From DATMMS01 sp036824145 (GTDB taxonomy: Bacteria > Chloroflexota > Dormibacteria > DASZGP01), in assembly GCA_036824145.1 (NCBI GenBank), contig DAITAT010000009.1, forward strand, positions 1 through 40,773: a stretch of DNA of 40,773 nucleotides, written 5' to 3'. Position numbers and translations under genes: made by a program. This document shows positions 1 through 8,046 of the stretch, one piece after another. Position 1 is the stretch's first letter; each line of letters begins with the position of its first letter. The notes beneath the pieces are model-generated. The model had not been told where the DNA came from, did not search any database, and saw nothing but the letters and a program-made list of their open reading frames with translations.

Positions 1-10
1 AATTTGACGC

Positions 11-85
<75 letters not shown>

Positions 86-97
86 GCGAGCCGGGAC

Positions 98-103
98 ATT
101 CTA
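98..103 (-). promoter_or_regulatory. -10 element of tRNA-Gly promoter
   Basis: TAGAAT on the minus strand (one mismatch to TATAAT) ends 12 bases before the first base of the tRNA. That spacing suits a short 5' leader removed by RNase P. No convincing -35 is visible. It lies just past the pdhC stop codon. Confidence 0.45.
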
Positions 104-107
104 GCAA

Positions 108-1415
108 TCAGGTGTTGAGGCGCCCGGGGTCCTCCACAAGTTCCCGGAAAGTGGCCATGAACTGCGCCACCTCGGCTCCGTCGAGCACGCGATGATCGGC
201 CGCCGCCCATGCGGTCATCACCTTGCCGACCGCCGGTTTGCCGGCTTTGACAACCACCCGGTCGGCAGCCCTGCCGACCGAAACGATCAGCGCCTGTGGC
301 GGATTGATGATGGCCAGAAACGAGGTTATGCCGTACATCCCCAGGTTGCTCAGAGTGATGGTGCCGCCACCGTACTCCTCGGGCTTCAGGTGACCGGAGC
401 GTGCGCGCTCAGCCAGATCCTTGCTCTCCTGGCTGATCTTGACCACGGGCTTGTCGGCGCAGTCGAGGATGGCGGGGGAGAGGAGACCGTTCTCGGTGGC
501 CACGGCGATGCCCACATCGATCCGCTTGAAGTGCCTCACCTTGTCGTCGATGTAGGCGGCGTTGACGTTGGTGTGCTTCACCGCCGCCAGCGCCAGGGCC
601 TTGACCAACAGGTCATTGACACTGACGTGGGCTTTGGCCTTGTTGATGCGCGCGAGTAGTGCCAGCAGCTTGCCGGCGTCGATGTCGACGCTGACATAGA
701 AGTGAGGCGCGTTGCGCTTGGATTCCGACATCCGGCGCGCGATTGCCTGCCGCAGCTTTGTCGGTTCGATATCCTCGGCTCCCTCCGGCAATGGCGCAGG
801 TGCTGGCTTCGCCGCGGTCTTGGGCGCATCCCCGGCGGCGGCGGGTGCCGCGGCGGGCGCAGCTGCCGGCGGTTGCGCCTCGGCAGCCGCCTCGACGTCG
901 CTGGCGACGATGCGCCCGCCAGGTCCGCTGCCGCGCAGTTGGCGAAGATCGACGCCAAAGCGTTCCGCGATCCGGCGCGCCAATGGCGACGCGTGGGGAC
1001 GTTCGCCATCGGCGTACTCGACCGCCGGGGCCGGCGCCGGGAGCGCTGCCACGGTTTTGCTCTTGGCGGCGGGCGGCGCCTCAGCAGCGACGGGCGCCGC
1101 AGGGGCGGGTGCGGGAGGCGGGGTTGACGCCGGCGCCGGCGCGGGCGCCTGCTTGGGCGACGGTCCGGGCACCTCCTCACCGGCTTCGCCGAGTGTCGCG
1201 ATGGGCTCGCCCACGGGGATGGTCTCGCCCGGCCTGGCGAGGATGCTCAGGAGGGTCCCGGATTCGAAGGCTTCGATCTCGACGGTGGCCTTCTCGGTTT
1301 CGATCTCCGCCACGATGTCGCCTCGGTGGACCCGGTCGCCCACCTTCTTGACCCAGCGGATCACGGTGCCCTCGGTCATGTCGTAGCCCATCTGGGGCAT
1401 CAGGATGTCTTTCAC
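108..1415 (-). CDS. pdhC: Dihydrolipoamide acyltransferase (E2) of pyruvate dehydrogenase complex
   Basis: E2 core subunit, about 435 aa. It transfers the acetyl group from the lipoyl arm to CoA. Domains in order: an N-terminal lipoyl domain (about residues 1-78) with the lipoylated lysine in ETEKATVE; a long Pro/Ala linker; a peripheral subunit-binding domain (SPLARRIAERFGVDL, GSGPGGRI); a second Pro/Ala linker; and the catalytic domain ending with the active-site motif DHRVLDG. The open frame extends upstream to 1550, but homology starts at VKDILMPQMG. The GTG at 1415 overlaps the pdhB stop as GTGA, so I chose it. The acyl specificity (pyruvate rather than branched-chain or acetoin) is inferred from the neighbouring E1 subunits. 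No E3 gene follows; a tRNA does. Confidence 0.93.
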   Translation of the reverse strand: MKDILMPQMGYDMTEGTVIRWVKKVGDRVHRGDIVAEIETEKATVEIEAFESGTLLSILARPGETIPVGEPIATLGEAGEEVPGPSPKQAPAPAPASTPPPAPAPAAPVAAEAPPAAKSKTVAALPAPAPAVEYADGERPHASPLARRIAERFGVDLRQLRGSGPGGRIVASDVEAAAEAQPPAAAPAAAPAAAGDAPKTAAKPAPAPLPEGAEDIEPTKLRQAIARRMSESKRNAPHFYVSVDIDAGKLLALLARINKAKAHVSVNDLLVKALALAAVKHTNVNAAYIDDKVRHFKRIDVGIAVATENGLLSPAILDCADKPVVKISQESKDLAERARSGHLKPEEYGGGTITLSNLGMYGITSFLAIINPPQALIVSVGRAADRVVVKAGKPAVGKVMTAWAAADHRVLDGAEVAQFMATFRELVEDPGRLNT

Positions 1416-2383
1416 TCCATCACCGACCTGGCTGCGGCCACGACCTCCTCCTCGGTCGGCACCAGCGCCAGCTCGAGGTTCTTGGCGTAGGGCATGGGCA
1501 CGTCGGGCATCGCCACTCGCCGCACCGGCGCGTCGAGCTGGTCGAAGCATTCCTCAGCCGTCGACGCGGCGATCTCGGCGCCGATGCCGATGGTCCGCCA
1601 ATCCTCCTCCGCGACCACCAGGCGGTGGGTCTTGCGCACCGACTCGTAGACGGTGTCCATGTCCAGGGGCCGCAAGGTGCGCAGGTCGATGACCTCGGCG
1701 GAGACGCCCTGTTCTTCGAGCTGGACCGCGGCTCTCAGGGCAACCTGCAGCATTCGGGAGTAGCCGACGATGGTCAGGTCGGTGCCCTCCCGCACCACCA
1801 GGGCCTGGCCGAGCGGCTCGCGGAAGTCGTTGTCAGGAACCTCGCCCTTGATGCCGTAGAGTAGCGAATGCTCGATGAAGATGACGGGGTCGTCGTCTTC
1901 GATGCTGGCCTTGAGCAGGCCCTTGGCGTCGCGAGGGGTGGCCGGTGCCACCACCTTGAGGCCGGGCACCGAGCTGAACCAGTTCTCGAAGGTCTGCGAG
2001 TGGGTGGCGCCCAGCTGACCCCAGCCGCTGACTGTGCGCATGACCATCGGCACGCGGATCTTGCCGCCGAACATGTAGTGGAACTTGGCGGCGTGGTTGA
2101 CGATCTGGTCGATCGCCAGCAGCGCGAAATTGATCGTCATGATCTCCGCCACCGGGCGCATCCCGCCCATCGCGGCGCCCACGGCGCAGCCGATGATGGC
2201 CGACTCCGCGATGGGGGTTTCCCGCACGCGCTCGGGTCCGAACTCCTCCTGCAGGCCACGGGTCACGGAGTAGGCGCCGCCGTAGGCGCCGACGTCCTCA
2301 CCGAGGATGAAGACGCGCGGGTCGCCTTCCATCTTTTCCTTGAGCGCCTGGCGCAGCCCTTCCCGGTAGGTCAGCTCGCTCAT
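1412..2383 (-). CDS. pdhB: Pyruvate dehydrogenase E1 component, beta subunit
   Basis: 323 aa, the usual length for E1beta. It forms the alpha2beta2 E1 that decarboxylates pyruvate on thiamine diphosphate and acylates the E2 lipoyl group. Family-typical stretches are MSELTYREGLRQAL at the N-terminus, LGEDVGAYGGAY, the ETPIAESAIIG segment lining the cofactor site, and SGWGQLGATHSQ. The ATG at 2383 overlaps the pdhA stop as ATGA, and the TGA stop overlaps the pdhC GTG, so all three genes are tightly coupled. The acetoin dehydrogenase E1beta is a close relative and cannot be fully excluded from sequence alone. Confidence 0.93.
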   Translation of the reverse strand: MSELTYREGLRQALKEKMEGDPRVFILGEDVGAYGGAYSVTRGLQEEFGPERVRETPIAESAIIGCAVGAAMGGMRPVAEIMTINFALLAIDQIVNHAAKFHYMFGGKIRVPMVMRTVSGWGQLGATHSQTFENWFSSVPGLKVVAPATPRDAKGLLKASIEDDDPVIFIEHSLLYGIKGEVPDNDFREPLGQALVVREGTDLTIVGYSRMLQVALRAAVQLEEQGVSAEVIDLRTLRPLDMDTVYESVRKTHRLVVAEEDWRTIGIGAEIAASTAEECFDQLDAPVRRVAMPDVPMPYAKNLELALVPTEEEVVAAARSVME

Positions 2384-3756
2384 GTCTTGCTACCGGGCCG
2401 GCCCGGTTGGGGCAGCCGGCCAGCCCGCGGCGCCGGCGTCGCCGCCTTGCCGTCGCTTTCCGCTTTTGGCTTGGGATCCGCGGTGGCCTTCCCCGACCCG
2501 GGCCTGGCAGCCGTTGGCAGCGGCTCGGCGGATGGCTCCGGCCCGGCCGAGGGTCGCCCGCCCGGGCCGCTGGGGTCTTCCTCGAACGACGTCAGCGCAG
2601 GCTGCCGGCGGGAGCGCTCCTCCGACTTCTGGGTCAGGCGAGCGGCCTTGGCCACCAGCAGCGGCGGGATCACAACCTCTGGACCGCTGACCGCTCCGCC
2701 GCGGTCCGCCAATGGCATCGCGTAGATGTTCTGGAAGAGGGTGTCCAGCGACGGGAAGGGGCTGGTGTCGGCGAAGACGACAGCGTCCTGGACCTGTATC
2801 TCGACGCCCCGCTGGATCTCGTGCAGCTCCTTGCGCGCCACCAGGCCGCCCTTGACCAGCGCCTCGTCGAGGATCCGGATGGGGTCACGCTTCTGCCACT
2901 TGCGGACCTCCGCCTTCTCGCGGTAGTTCTCGGCGTCGGCCATCGAGTGGCCCCGGAAGCGATATGTGACGGCCTCGACGATGGTTGGCCCGCCGCCGCC
3001 TCGGGCGCGCTCGATTGCCTCCGACATGACGCGGTTGACTGAGGTCACGTCCATCCCGTCGACGCGCTTGCCCGGGATGCCGTATGCCTGGGCCCGTCTG
3101 TAGATCTCAGGAACCTTGAACTGCTCCTCGGGCCGCGCGCCCATGCCGTAGAGGTTGTTCTCGATCAGGAAAATCACGGGCAGGTTCCAGATCGCGGCCA
3201 GGTTGACGCCTTCGTGGAACTCGCCGATGGCGGTGGCGCCATCGCCGAAGACGTCGACTACCACGCGCTTCTGACCCTGCATCACCGCCGCCAGCGCCAA
3301 CCCCGGGGCGATCACGATGTGGCCGCCGACGATGGCGTGCCCGCCCCAGAAGTTGCGCTCGGGGTCGACCAGGTGCATCGAACCGCCCATCCCGCGGGTC
3401 ACGCCGGTGGAGCGGCCGAAGAGCTCGGCCATCACCGCGCCCGGGTCGCAGCCCCGAGCCAGCGCATAGCCATGGTCCCGGTAGTGCGTGAGCAGGTGGT
3501 CCTGGGGCTGCAGTGCGGCCATCGCGCCGACCGCAACCGCCTCCTCGCCGATGTAGAGGTGGAGGAAGCCTCCGACCTTGCCCAGGGCGTACATCTCAGC
3601 CGCCGCCTCCTCGAAGCGGCGGATCAGGTACATCTGGCGATACCAGTCCAGCAAGCGCTGGGTCTGGGGTGCCTTGCGGCGGCCCGCCTTGCCGTAGGCG
3701 AGCAGCCTTATCGATTCCGGGCTGGTCACTTTGCGGTTGCTCCGAGCTTGGGCCAC
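2380..3756 (-). CDS. pdhA: Pyruvate dehydrogenase E1 component, alpha subunit, with long disordered C-terminal tail
   Basis: 458 aa, well above the usual 320-370. The core (about 1-348) has the E1alpha signature: LIRRFEEAAAEMY, HLYIGEEAVAVG, HYRDHGYALARG, and the thiamine diphosphate/Mg motif GDGATAIGEFHEGVNLAA ending in IENN. After about residue 348 a tail of some 110 residues follows, rich in Pro, Ala, Gly and Ser, which is not part of the known fold and looks disordered. The start is GTG at 3756. The gene heads the pdhABC operon and is divergent from the AAA+ gene across 125 bases. I saw no clear -10 for it. Confidence 0.93.
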   Translation of the reverse strand: MAQARSNRKVTSPESIRLLAYGKAGRRKAPQTQRLLDWYRQMYLIRRFEEAAAEMYALGKVGGFLHLYIGEEAVAVGAMAALQPQDHLLTHYRDHGYALARGCDPGAVMAELFGRSTGVTRGMGGSMHLVDPERNFWGGHAIVGGHIVIAPGLALAAVMQGQKRVVVDVFGDGATAIGEFHEGVNLAAIWNLPVIFLIENNLYGMGARPEEQFKVPEIYRRAQAYGIPGKRVDGMDVTSVNRVMSEAIERARGGGGPTIVEAVTYRFRGHSMADAENYREKAEVRKWQKRDPIRILDEALVKGGLVARKELHEIQRGVEIQVQDAVVFADTSPFPSLDTLFQNIYAMPLADRGGAVSGPEVVIPPLLVAKAARLTQKSEERSRRQPALTSFEEDPSGPGGRPSAGPEPSAEPLPTAARPGSGKATADPKPKAESDGKAATPAPRAGRLPQPGRPGSKT

Positions 3757-3824
3757 CGCAACATTTTGCAGTACAACGCCTGCCGCCGAGCGGATCGACC
3801 AAGGGCGCCTTAATTCGCGGGGGA

Positions 3825-3830
3825 TATATT
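3825..3830 (+). promoter_or_regulatory. -10 candidate for the AAA+/VWA/FKBP operon
   Basis: TATATT stands out in the GC-rich pdhA/AAA+ intergenic region. A start point near 3837 would give a leader of about 45 bases before the ATG at 3882. No good -35 is seen. The rest of 3757-3881 shows nothing else recognisable. Confidence 0.4.
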
Positions 3831-3881
3831 GGAGTTCAGATCTTCCGGCACGATGCCGGTCTGGGGCCCAACGAGGAGATC

Positions 3882-5276
3882 ATGAACCGACCCAGCACCA
3901 TAGGCGAGCTGCGCAAGGCGGAGTACGAAGTCCCCGGGGTCAAGACCGAGATGCGCCGAAACCTGGTGCGTCTGATGCGCGACGGCGCCGATTTGTTCCC
4001 CGGCATCCTCGGCTTCGAGGAGACCGTCATCCCCAACATCGAGAACGCCATCCTGTCGGGTCAGGACATCGTCTTTTTGGGGGAGCGCGGCCAGGCCAAG
4101 TCCCGCCTGATCCGGGCCATGATCGGCCTCCTCGACGAGTACGTCCCGGTGATCGAGGGCTGCCAGATCAACGACGACCCCTACCACCCGGCCTGCCGCG
4201 AGTGCCGCGAGAAGGTCGCCGCTGATGGTGACGCCGTCGCCATCGCCTGGTGGCACCGGGACGAGCGCTACGCCGAGAAGCTGGCCACCCCCGACACGTC
4301 GATCGCCGACCTCATCGGCGAGGTCGACCCGATCAAGGTGGCCGAGGGGCGGTACCTCTCCGACGAGCTGACCATCCACTACGGCCTGGTGCCGCGCACC
4401 AACCGCGGCATCTTCTGCATCAACGAGCTGCCCGACCTTGCCGAGCGGATCCAGGTCGGCCTCCTCAATGTGATGGAGGAGCGCGACGTCCAGATCCGCG
4501 GCTACCGCATCCGGCTGCCGCTGGACGTCTTCGTGGTCGCCAGCGCCAACCCCGAGGACTACACCAACCGCGGCCGCATCATCACCCCGCTCAAGGACCG
4601 CTTCGGGGCCCAGATCCGCACCCACTACCCCCCGACGGTGGCGCACGAGATGGACATCGTCCGGGCCGAGGCGCGCTCCTTCGAGGACATCGACGTCAAG
4701 GTCAAGATGCCGGCCTTTATGGAGGAGGTGGTGGCGGAGATCACCCACCTGGCGCGGCGCCATCCGCAGGTCAACCAGGGCAGCGGCGTGTCGGTGCGCG
4801 TGAGCATCGCCAACGATGAGAACCTGATCGCAAACGCGCTCCGGCGGGCCATCCGCAATGGCGAGCCGGAGGCGGTCCCGCGGATCAGCGACCTGGCCGC
4901 GATCGGGCCCAGCACGGTGGGCAAGATCGAGCTGGAAAGCTATGAGGAGGCCGACGACGAGGCCCTGTTGGAGAAGCTGACCCGGAGCGCGGTGTCCAAC
5001 GTCTTCCGGCGCCACCTCGACTCCTCGGAGCTCACCGACATGGTGGAGCGATTCGACACTGGGCACAGCTTCGAGGTCAGCGACCGGCTGTCGACAGCCG
5101 ATTACGTGGCCGAGGCCGAGGAGTTCCCCGAGGTCGCGGCGGCGATGCAGCGACTCAAAGTCAAGGCCTCCCCGGCGATGACCGCCAGCGTGCTGGAGTT
5201 CATCCTCGAAGGTCTCCACCTGGGCAAGCGCCTCAACAAGGCCCACATGGCTTCCGGGGCGGTCTACGGCGGCTGA
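3882..5276 (+). CDS. AAA+ ATPase, magnesium chelatase subunit I / MoxR-like
   Basis: 464 aa. AAA+ ATPase of the Mg-chelatase/MoxR clade; such proteins work with a VWA-domain partner to remodel or insert metal into targets. Walker A is GERGQAKS (about 67-74), Walker B is GIFCINELPD (about 176-185, with Asn-Glu in place of the usual Asp-Glu), and sensor 1 is VVASANPEDYTN. An insertion just after Walker A carries Cys94, Cys105 and Cys108 plus His102, a possible metal site. The open frame extends upstream, but the ATG at 3882 has a GAGGAG ribosome site and homology starts there. A VWA gene follows 32 bases downstream. A true chlorophyll role is unlikely, since no ChlH or other pigment genes are present. 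The substrate is unknown. Confidence 0.85.
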   Translation: MNRPSTIGELRKAEYEVPGVKTEMRRNLVRLMRDGADLFPGILGFEETVIPNIENAILSGQDIVFLGERGQAKSRLIRAMIGLLDEYVPVIEGCQINDDPYHPACRECREKVAADGDAVAIAWWHRDERYAEKLATPDTSIADLIGEVDPIKVAEGRYLSDELTIHYGLVPRTNRGIFCINELPDLAERIQVGLLNVMEERDVQIRGYRIRLPLDVFVVASANPEDYTNRGRIITPLKDRFGAQIRTHYPPTVAHEMDIVRAEARSFEDIDVKVKMPAFMEEVVAEITHLARRHPQVNQGSGVSVRVSIANDENLIANALRRAIRNGEPEAVPRISDLAAIGPSTVGKIELESYEEADDEALLEKLTRSAVSNVFRRHLDSSELTDMVERFDTGHSFEVSDRLSTADYVAEAEEFPEVAAAMQRLKVKASPAMTASVLEFILEGLHLGKRLNKAHMASGAVYGG

Positions 5277-5291
5277 TCCCAGCGGCTCGGC

Positions 5292-5325
5292 ATGACGGCG
5301 CTATCGCGATGACCGCCTTTTCGCG
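5292..5325 (+). repeat. Imperfect 17-nt tandem duplication of a translation start
   Basis: Copy 1 is ATGACGGCGCTATCGCG (5292-5308). Copy 2 is ATGACCGCCTTTTCGCG (5309-5325), the actual start of the VWA gene. The copies match at 13 of 17 positions. Copy 1 reads M-T-A-L-S-R and then stops at a TGA that overlaps the ATG of copy 2 (ATGA). The gene itself begins M-T-A-F-S-R. The upstream copy is thus a six-codon ORF ending exactly on the downstream start. Confidence 0.6.
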
Positions 5326-7318
5326 CCACAACCTGTACTCCGGCTGGGACGGCACCCAGGAGCCGCTCCCGGTCGATGCCGAGGACGTCATGGACCGGAT
5401 CTCGGAGGACGTCTTCGCGGGGAGCGACTTCGAATTCGCGATGCGTCGCGTCCTCAGCTCCGGCTGGCGCAACCCCGGCGGCCAGCGGCTGGCGGGGATC
5501 GAGGAGCTGGTCGAGATGGTCCGCCGCCGCCGCCTGGAGCAGCTCAACCGATACAACCTGGAGTCCGTCTTCGACGACATCCGTGAGCGCTTGGACGGCA
5601 TCCTCAGCCAGGAACGCAAAACCATCAGGGAGCGGCTTGACACCGTCGAGGAAGGCAGCGCCAAGAACATCCTCGAGAAGATCGCCCAGCCCAAGCTCGA
5701 CAAGCTCGACGACCTCTCACCCGAGCCCGGCACCGCCCTCAAGGAGCTGCAGGACTACGAGTGGATGGACTCCGGCGCGGAGCAGAAGTACCGCGAGCTG
5801 ATGGACGAGCTACAGCGGCAGGTCGCCGACACCTACTTCCAGAACCTCGACCAGGGGCTCCGCTCGATGACCGGGGAGAACATGGAGCGGGTCAAGGACA
5901 TGCTCCACGACCTCAACCAGATGCTCCGCGACCGGGAGGCCGGCAAGGAGCCCGACTTCGAGCGCTTCATGGCCAAGCATGGCGACCTCTTCGCCGATCC
6001 CAAGCCCAGGAACCTCGACGAGCTGGTGGCCCAGATGTCGCAGCAGATGGAGAGGATGGAGTCGATGCTGCAGTCGCTGTCACCGGAGCAGCGCCGGCAG
6101 TTGCAGGACATCATCGAGCAGACCATGAACGACGAGGGCCTGCAGGACGAGCTGGCGGAGCTCGGCCAGCACCTGGCCTCCCGCACGCAGCGCCGCCGTC
6201 TTGGCAACCGCTACTCGTTCTTCGGTGAGGAGAGCCTGCCCTTCGGCGCCGCCCAGGAGGTGATCGCCGATCTCTCCCACCTCGACGCCATGGAGCGGGC
6301 CCTCCGGGACACCTACCGCGGCCAGCCGATGCCCGGGGAGCAGCGCCAGGAGATGGAGGAGTTGCTCGGCGAGGACGCCGTCCGAGCCATCGATCGACTC
6401 AACCAGCTGCTGCAGGAGATGGAGGACCAGGGATACGTGGAGCGCGCCGAGGGCGGCCTCAAGTTGACTTCGCAGGGCATCCGCCGCATCGGGCAGAAGG
6501 CGCTCCGGGACCTTTTCGCCAACCTCAAGCGCGACCGCTTCGGCCCCCACGAGCTGCGCAAGACCGGGGACGGCGTGGAGGCCGCCGACGAGACCAAGCC
6601 CTGGGAGTTCGGCGACCCCTTCCGGCTCCATGTCGAGCGCACCGTCCTCAACGCCGTCAAGCGCGAGGGCGGCGGCGGGCACGTGCCCAAGATCAACTTC
6701 AAGGACTTCGAGGTCTACAAAGTCGACGCCTCGACCCAGGCCGCCACCGTGCTGATGCTGGACATGTCGCGGTCAATGCCGCTCCGAGGCAACTTTTACG
6801 CCGCCAAGAAGATGGCGATGGCGCTGGAGAGCCTGATCCACTCGCAGTTCCCGCGCGATGTGCTGTACGTGATCGGCTTCAGCGACCGCGCCCGGGAGAT
6901 CAAGCGCGAGCACCTGCCCAATCTGTCCTCGATGGAATGCGTCTACGGCACCAACATGCAGGCCGGTTTCATGCGTGCCCGCCAGTTGCTCTCCAAGCAC
7001 AGCGGTGCCAACAAGCAGATCATCATGGTGTCTGACGGCGAGCCCACCGCTCACCTCGATGACCGCGGCGGCGTCGTCTTCGCCTACCCGCCGGTGGAGG
7101 AGACCTTCAGCCGCACCCTGATGGAGGTGCAGCGCTGCACCCAGCAGCGCATCACCATCAACTGCTTCATGCTCGAGACCAACCACTACCTGCGCAACTT
7201 CGTCAAGCGCCTCACTCGTCTTAACCGAGGCCGCGCATTTTTCGTCAACAGCCAGCGGCTGGGCGACTACGTATTGGTGGACTTCGTCAACAACCGGCGC
7301 AGCGGCAACAGCGCCTGA
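5309..7318 (+). CDS. VWA-domain protein, partner of the AAA+ ATPase
   Basis: 669 aa. The first 470 or so residues are charged and mostly helical, with Glu/Arg/Gln-rich stretches compatible with coiled coils. The C-terminal von Willebrand A domain (about 475-660) has the metal-ion-dependent adhesion site DMSRS (about 485-489) and SDGEP (about 575). The overall plan, a helical N-terminus plus a C-terminal VWA beside an AAA+ gene, resembles the ChlI/ChlD and RavA/ViaA pairs. By analogy the VWA protein would dock targets on the ATPase ring. The start at 5309 follows a near copy of itself and lacks a clear Shine-Dalgarno, so reinitiation is plausible. The TGA stop overlaps the CTG proposed as the FKBP start. 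Confidence 0.85.
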   Translation: MTAFSRHNLYSGWDGTQEPLPVDAEDVMDRISEDVFAGSDFEFAMRRVLSSGWRNPGGQRLAGIEELVEMVRRRRLEQLNRYNLESVFDDIRERLDGILSQERKTIRERLDTVEEGSAKNILEKIAQPKLDKLDDLSPEPGTALKELQDYEWMDSGAEQKYRELMDELQRQVADTYFQNLDQGLRSMTGENMERVKDMLHDLNQMLRDREAGKEPDFERFMAKHGDLFADPKPRNLDELVAQMSQQMERMESMLQSLSPEQRRQLQDIIEQTMNDEGLQDELAELGQHLASRTQRRRLGNRYSFFGEESLPFGAAQEVIADLSHLDAMERALRDTYRGQPMPGEQRQEMEELLGEDAVRAIDRLNQLLQEMEDQGYVERAEGGLKLTSQGIRRIGQKALRDLFANLKRDRFGPHELRKTGDGVEAADETKPWEFGDPFRLHVERTVLNAVKREGGGGHVPKINFKDFEVYKVDASTQAATVLMLDMSRSMPLRGNFYAAKKMAMALESLIHSQFPRDVLYVIGFSDRAREIKREHLPNLSSMECVYGTNMQAGFMRARQLLSKHSGANKQIIMVSDGEPTAHLDDRGGVVFAYPPVEETFSRTLMEVQRCTQQRITINCFMLETNHYLRNFVKRLTRLNRGRAFFVNSQRLGDYVLVDFVNNRRSGNSA

Positions 7319-7875
7319 GGTTTCAGCTGGGCGCGGCAGCAGCTCTGGTAGCGGTAGTGGTGCTACTGGCGGCGTGCGGCGGGCCAGTGGGTGAGGGTAA
7401 CCCAACGCCGACCGACACCACGTCGAGCGCGGCGCCGCTGCTCTCGCCCACCGCGAGCTGTGGCTCCGGTGCCGACAGCACGGTCGCCTCGCGGGGCGCC
7501 CCTGATGCCTTCCAGGCGTACGCCTCCGCCCAATTCAGCAAGACCGCCGACGGGCTGCAGTACGCCGAGGTCGTGCCCGGCACTGGGCCGGCGGTCGCGA
7601 ACGGGCAGTGCATCACCGTCCAGTACACCGGGTGGCTTGCCGATGGCACCAAGTTCGACAGCTCTCGCGACCGCGGCGGCGGCTTCCAGCTGACAGCCGG
7701 CAGCGGTGGGCAGGTGATCGTGGGCTGGCAGGAGGGCATCCCGGGCATCAAGGTCGGCGGCAAGCGCCGTCTGATAATCCCGCCGGCGTTGGGCTATGGC
7801 GCCTCCGGCCGACCGCCGACGATCCCCGCCAACGCAACCCTCATCTTCGACATCGAGGTTCTCCGGATTCACTGA
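7315..7875 (+). CDS. FKBP-type peptidyl-prolyl isomerase, lipoprotein; probable CTG start
   Basis: About 186 aa from the CTG at 7315. The C-terminal FKBP domain has VQYTGWLADGTKFDSS, the GWQEGIPGIKVGGKRRLIIP stretch and LGYG. It isomerises X-Pro bonds outside the membrane. The first canonical start is the GTG at 7357, giving M-V-L-L-A-A-C-G, a lipobox with no signal peptide before it. Reading upstream in frame gives L-R-F-Q-L-G-A-A-A-A-L-V-A-V-V, a good n- and h-region. The frame stays open to 7225 but offers no ATG, GTG or TTG. The CTG at 7315 overlaps the VWA stop as CTGA, matching the NTGA junctions elsewhere in the window. A linker of about 50 residues, rich in Ser, Thr, Pro and Ala, separates lipobox and domain. 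The product is certain; the start is inferred. Confidence 0.85.
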   Translation: MRFQLGAAAALVAVVVLLAACGGPVGEGNPTPTDTTSSAAPLLSPTASCGSGADSTVASRGAPDAFQAYASAQFSKTADGLQYAEVVPGTGPAVANGQCITVQYTGWLADGTKFDSSRDRGGGFQLTAGSGGQVIVGWQEGIPGIKVGGKRRLIIPPALGYGASGRPPTIPANATLIFDIEVLRIH

Positions 7876-7955
7876 CGGCTGGGCCTCGATCGACCTCGCC
7901 AATCGCTTCAGCGCCCCGCGCATCTGAAGATCCCGCTGATCTCGGCGGCGGCAAG

Positions 7956-7961
7956 TAAAAT
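7956..7961 (+). promoter_or_regulatory. -10 element of tRNA-Cys promoter
   Basis: TAAAAT ends 10 bases before the tRNA-Cys acceptor stem. It is the only AT-rich hexamer in the 96 bases between the FKBP gene and the tRNA. No -35 is recognisable. Confidence 0.5.
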
Positions 7962-7971
7962 CGGCGCCTAG

Positions 7972-8045
7972 GGCGACTTAGCCAAGCGGTAAGGCATGGG
8001 ACTGCAAATCCCTGATCCCGGGTTCGACTCCCGGAGTCGCCTCCA
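7972..8045 (+). tRNA. tRNA-Cys (anticodon GCA), CCA encoded
   Basis: Acceptor GGCGACT/AGTCGCC, D-arm GCC...GGC, anticodon loop CTGCAAA giving GCA, T-arm CCGGG-TTCGACT-CCCGG, discriminator T (usual for Cys) and encoded CCA at 8043-8045. The 27-43 pair of the anticodon stem is T-T. The converging gene at 8047 ends one base past the tRNA, so there is no room for a separate terminator. Confidence 0.96.
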
Positions 8046-8046
8046 A

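Noticed and set aside
3810..5246. 478-aa open frame opposite the AAA+ gene
   Set aside because: Composition is a mirror of the AAA+ codons (Val/Asp/Leu/His rich); no family resemblance. Shadow of GC-rich coding.
3882..7318. Chlorophyll or cobalamin chelatase pair
   Set aside because: No large chelatase subunit and no pigment genes; the more general MoxR/VWA role is safer.
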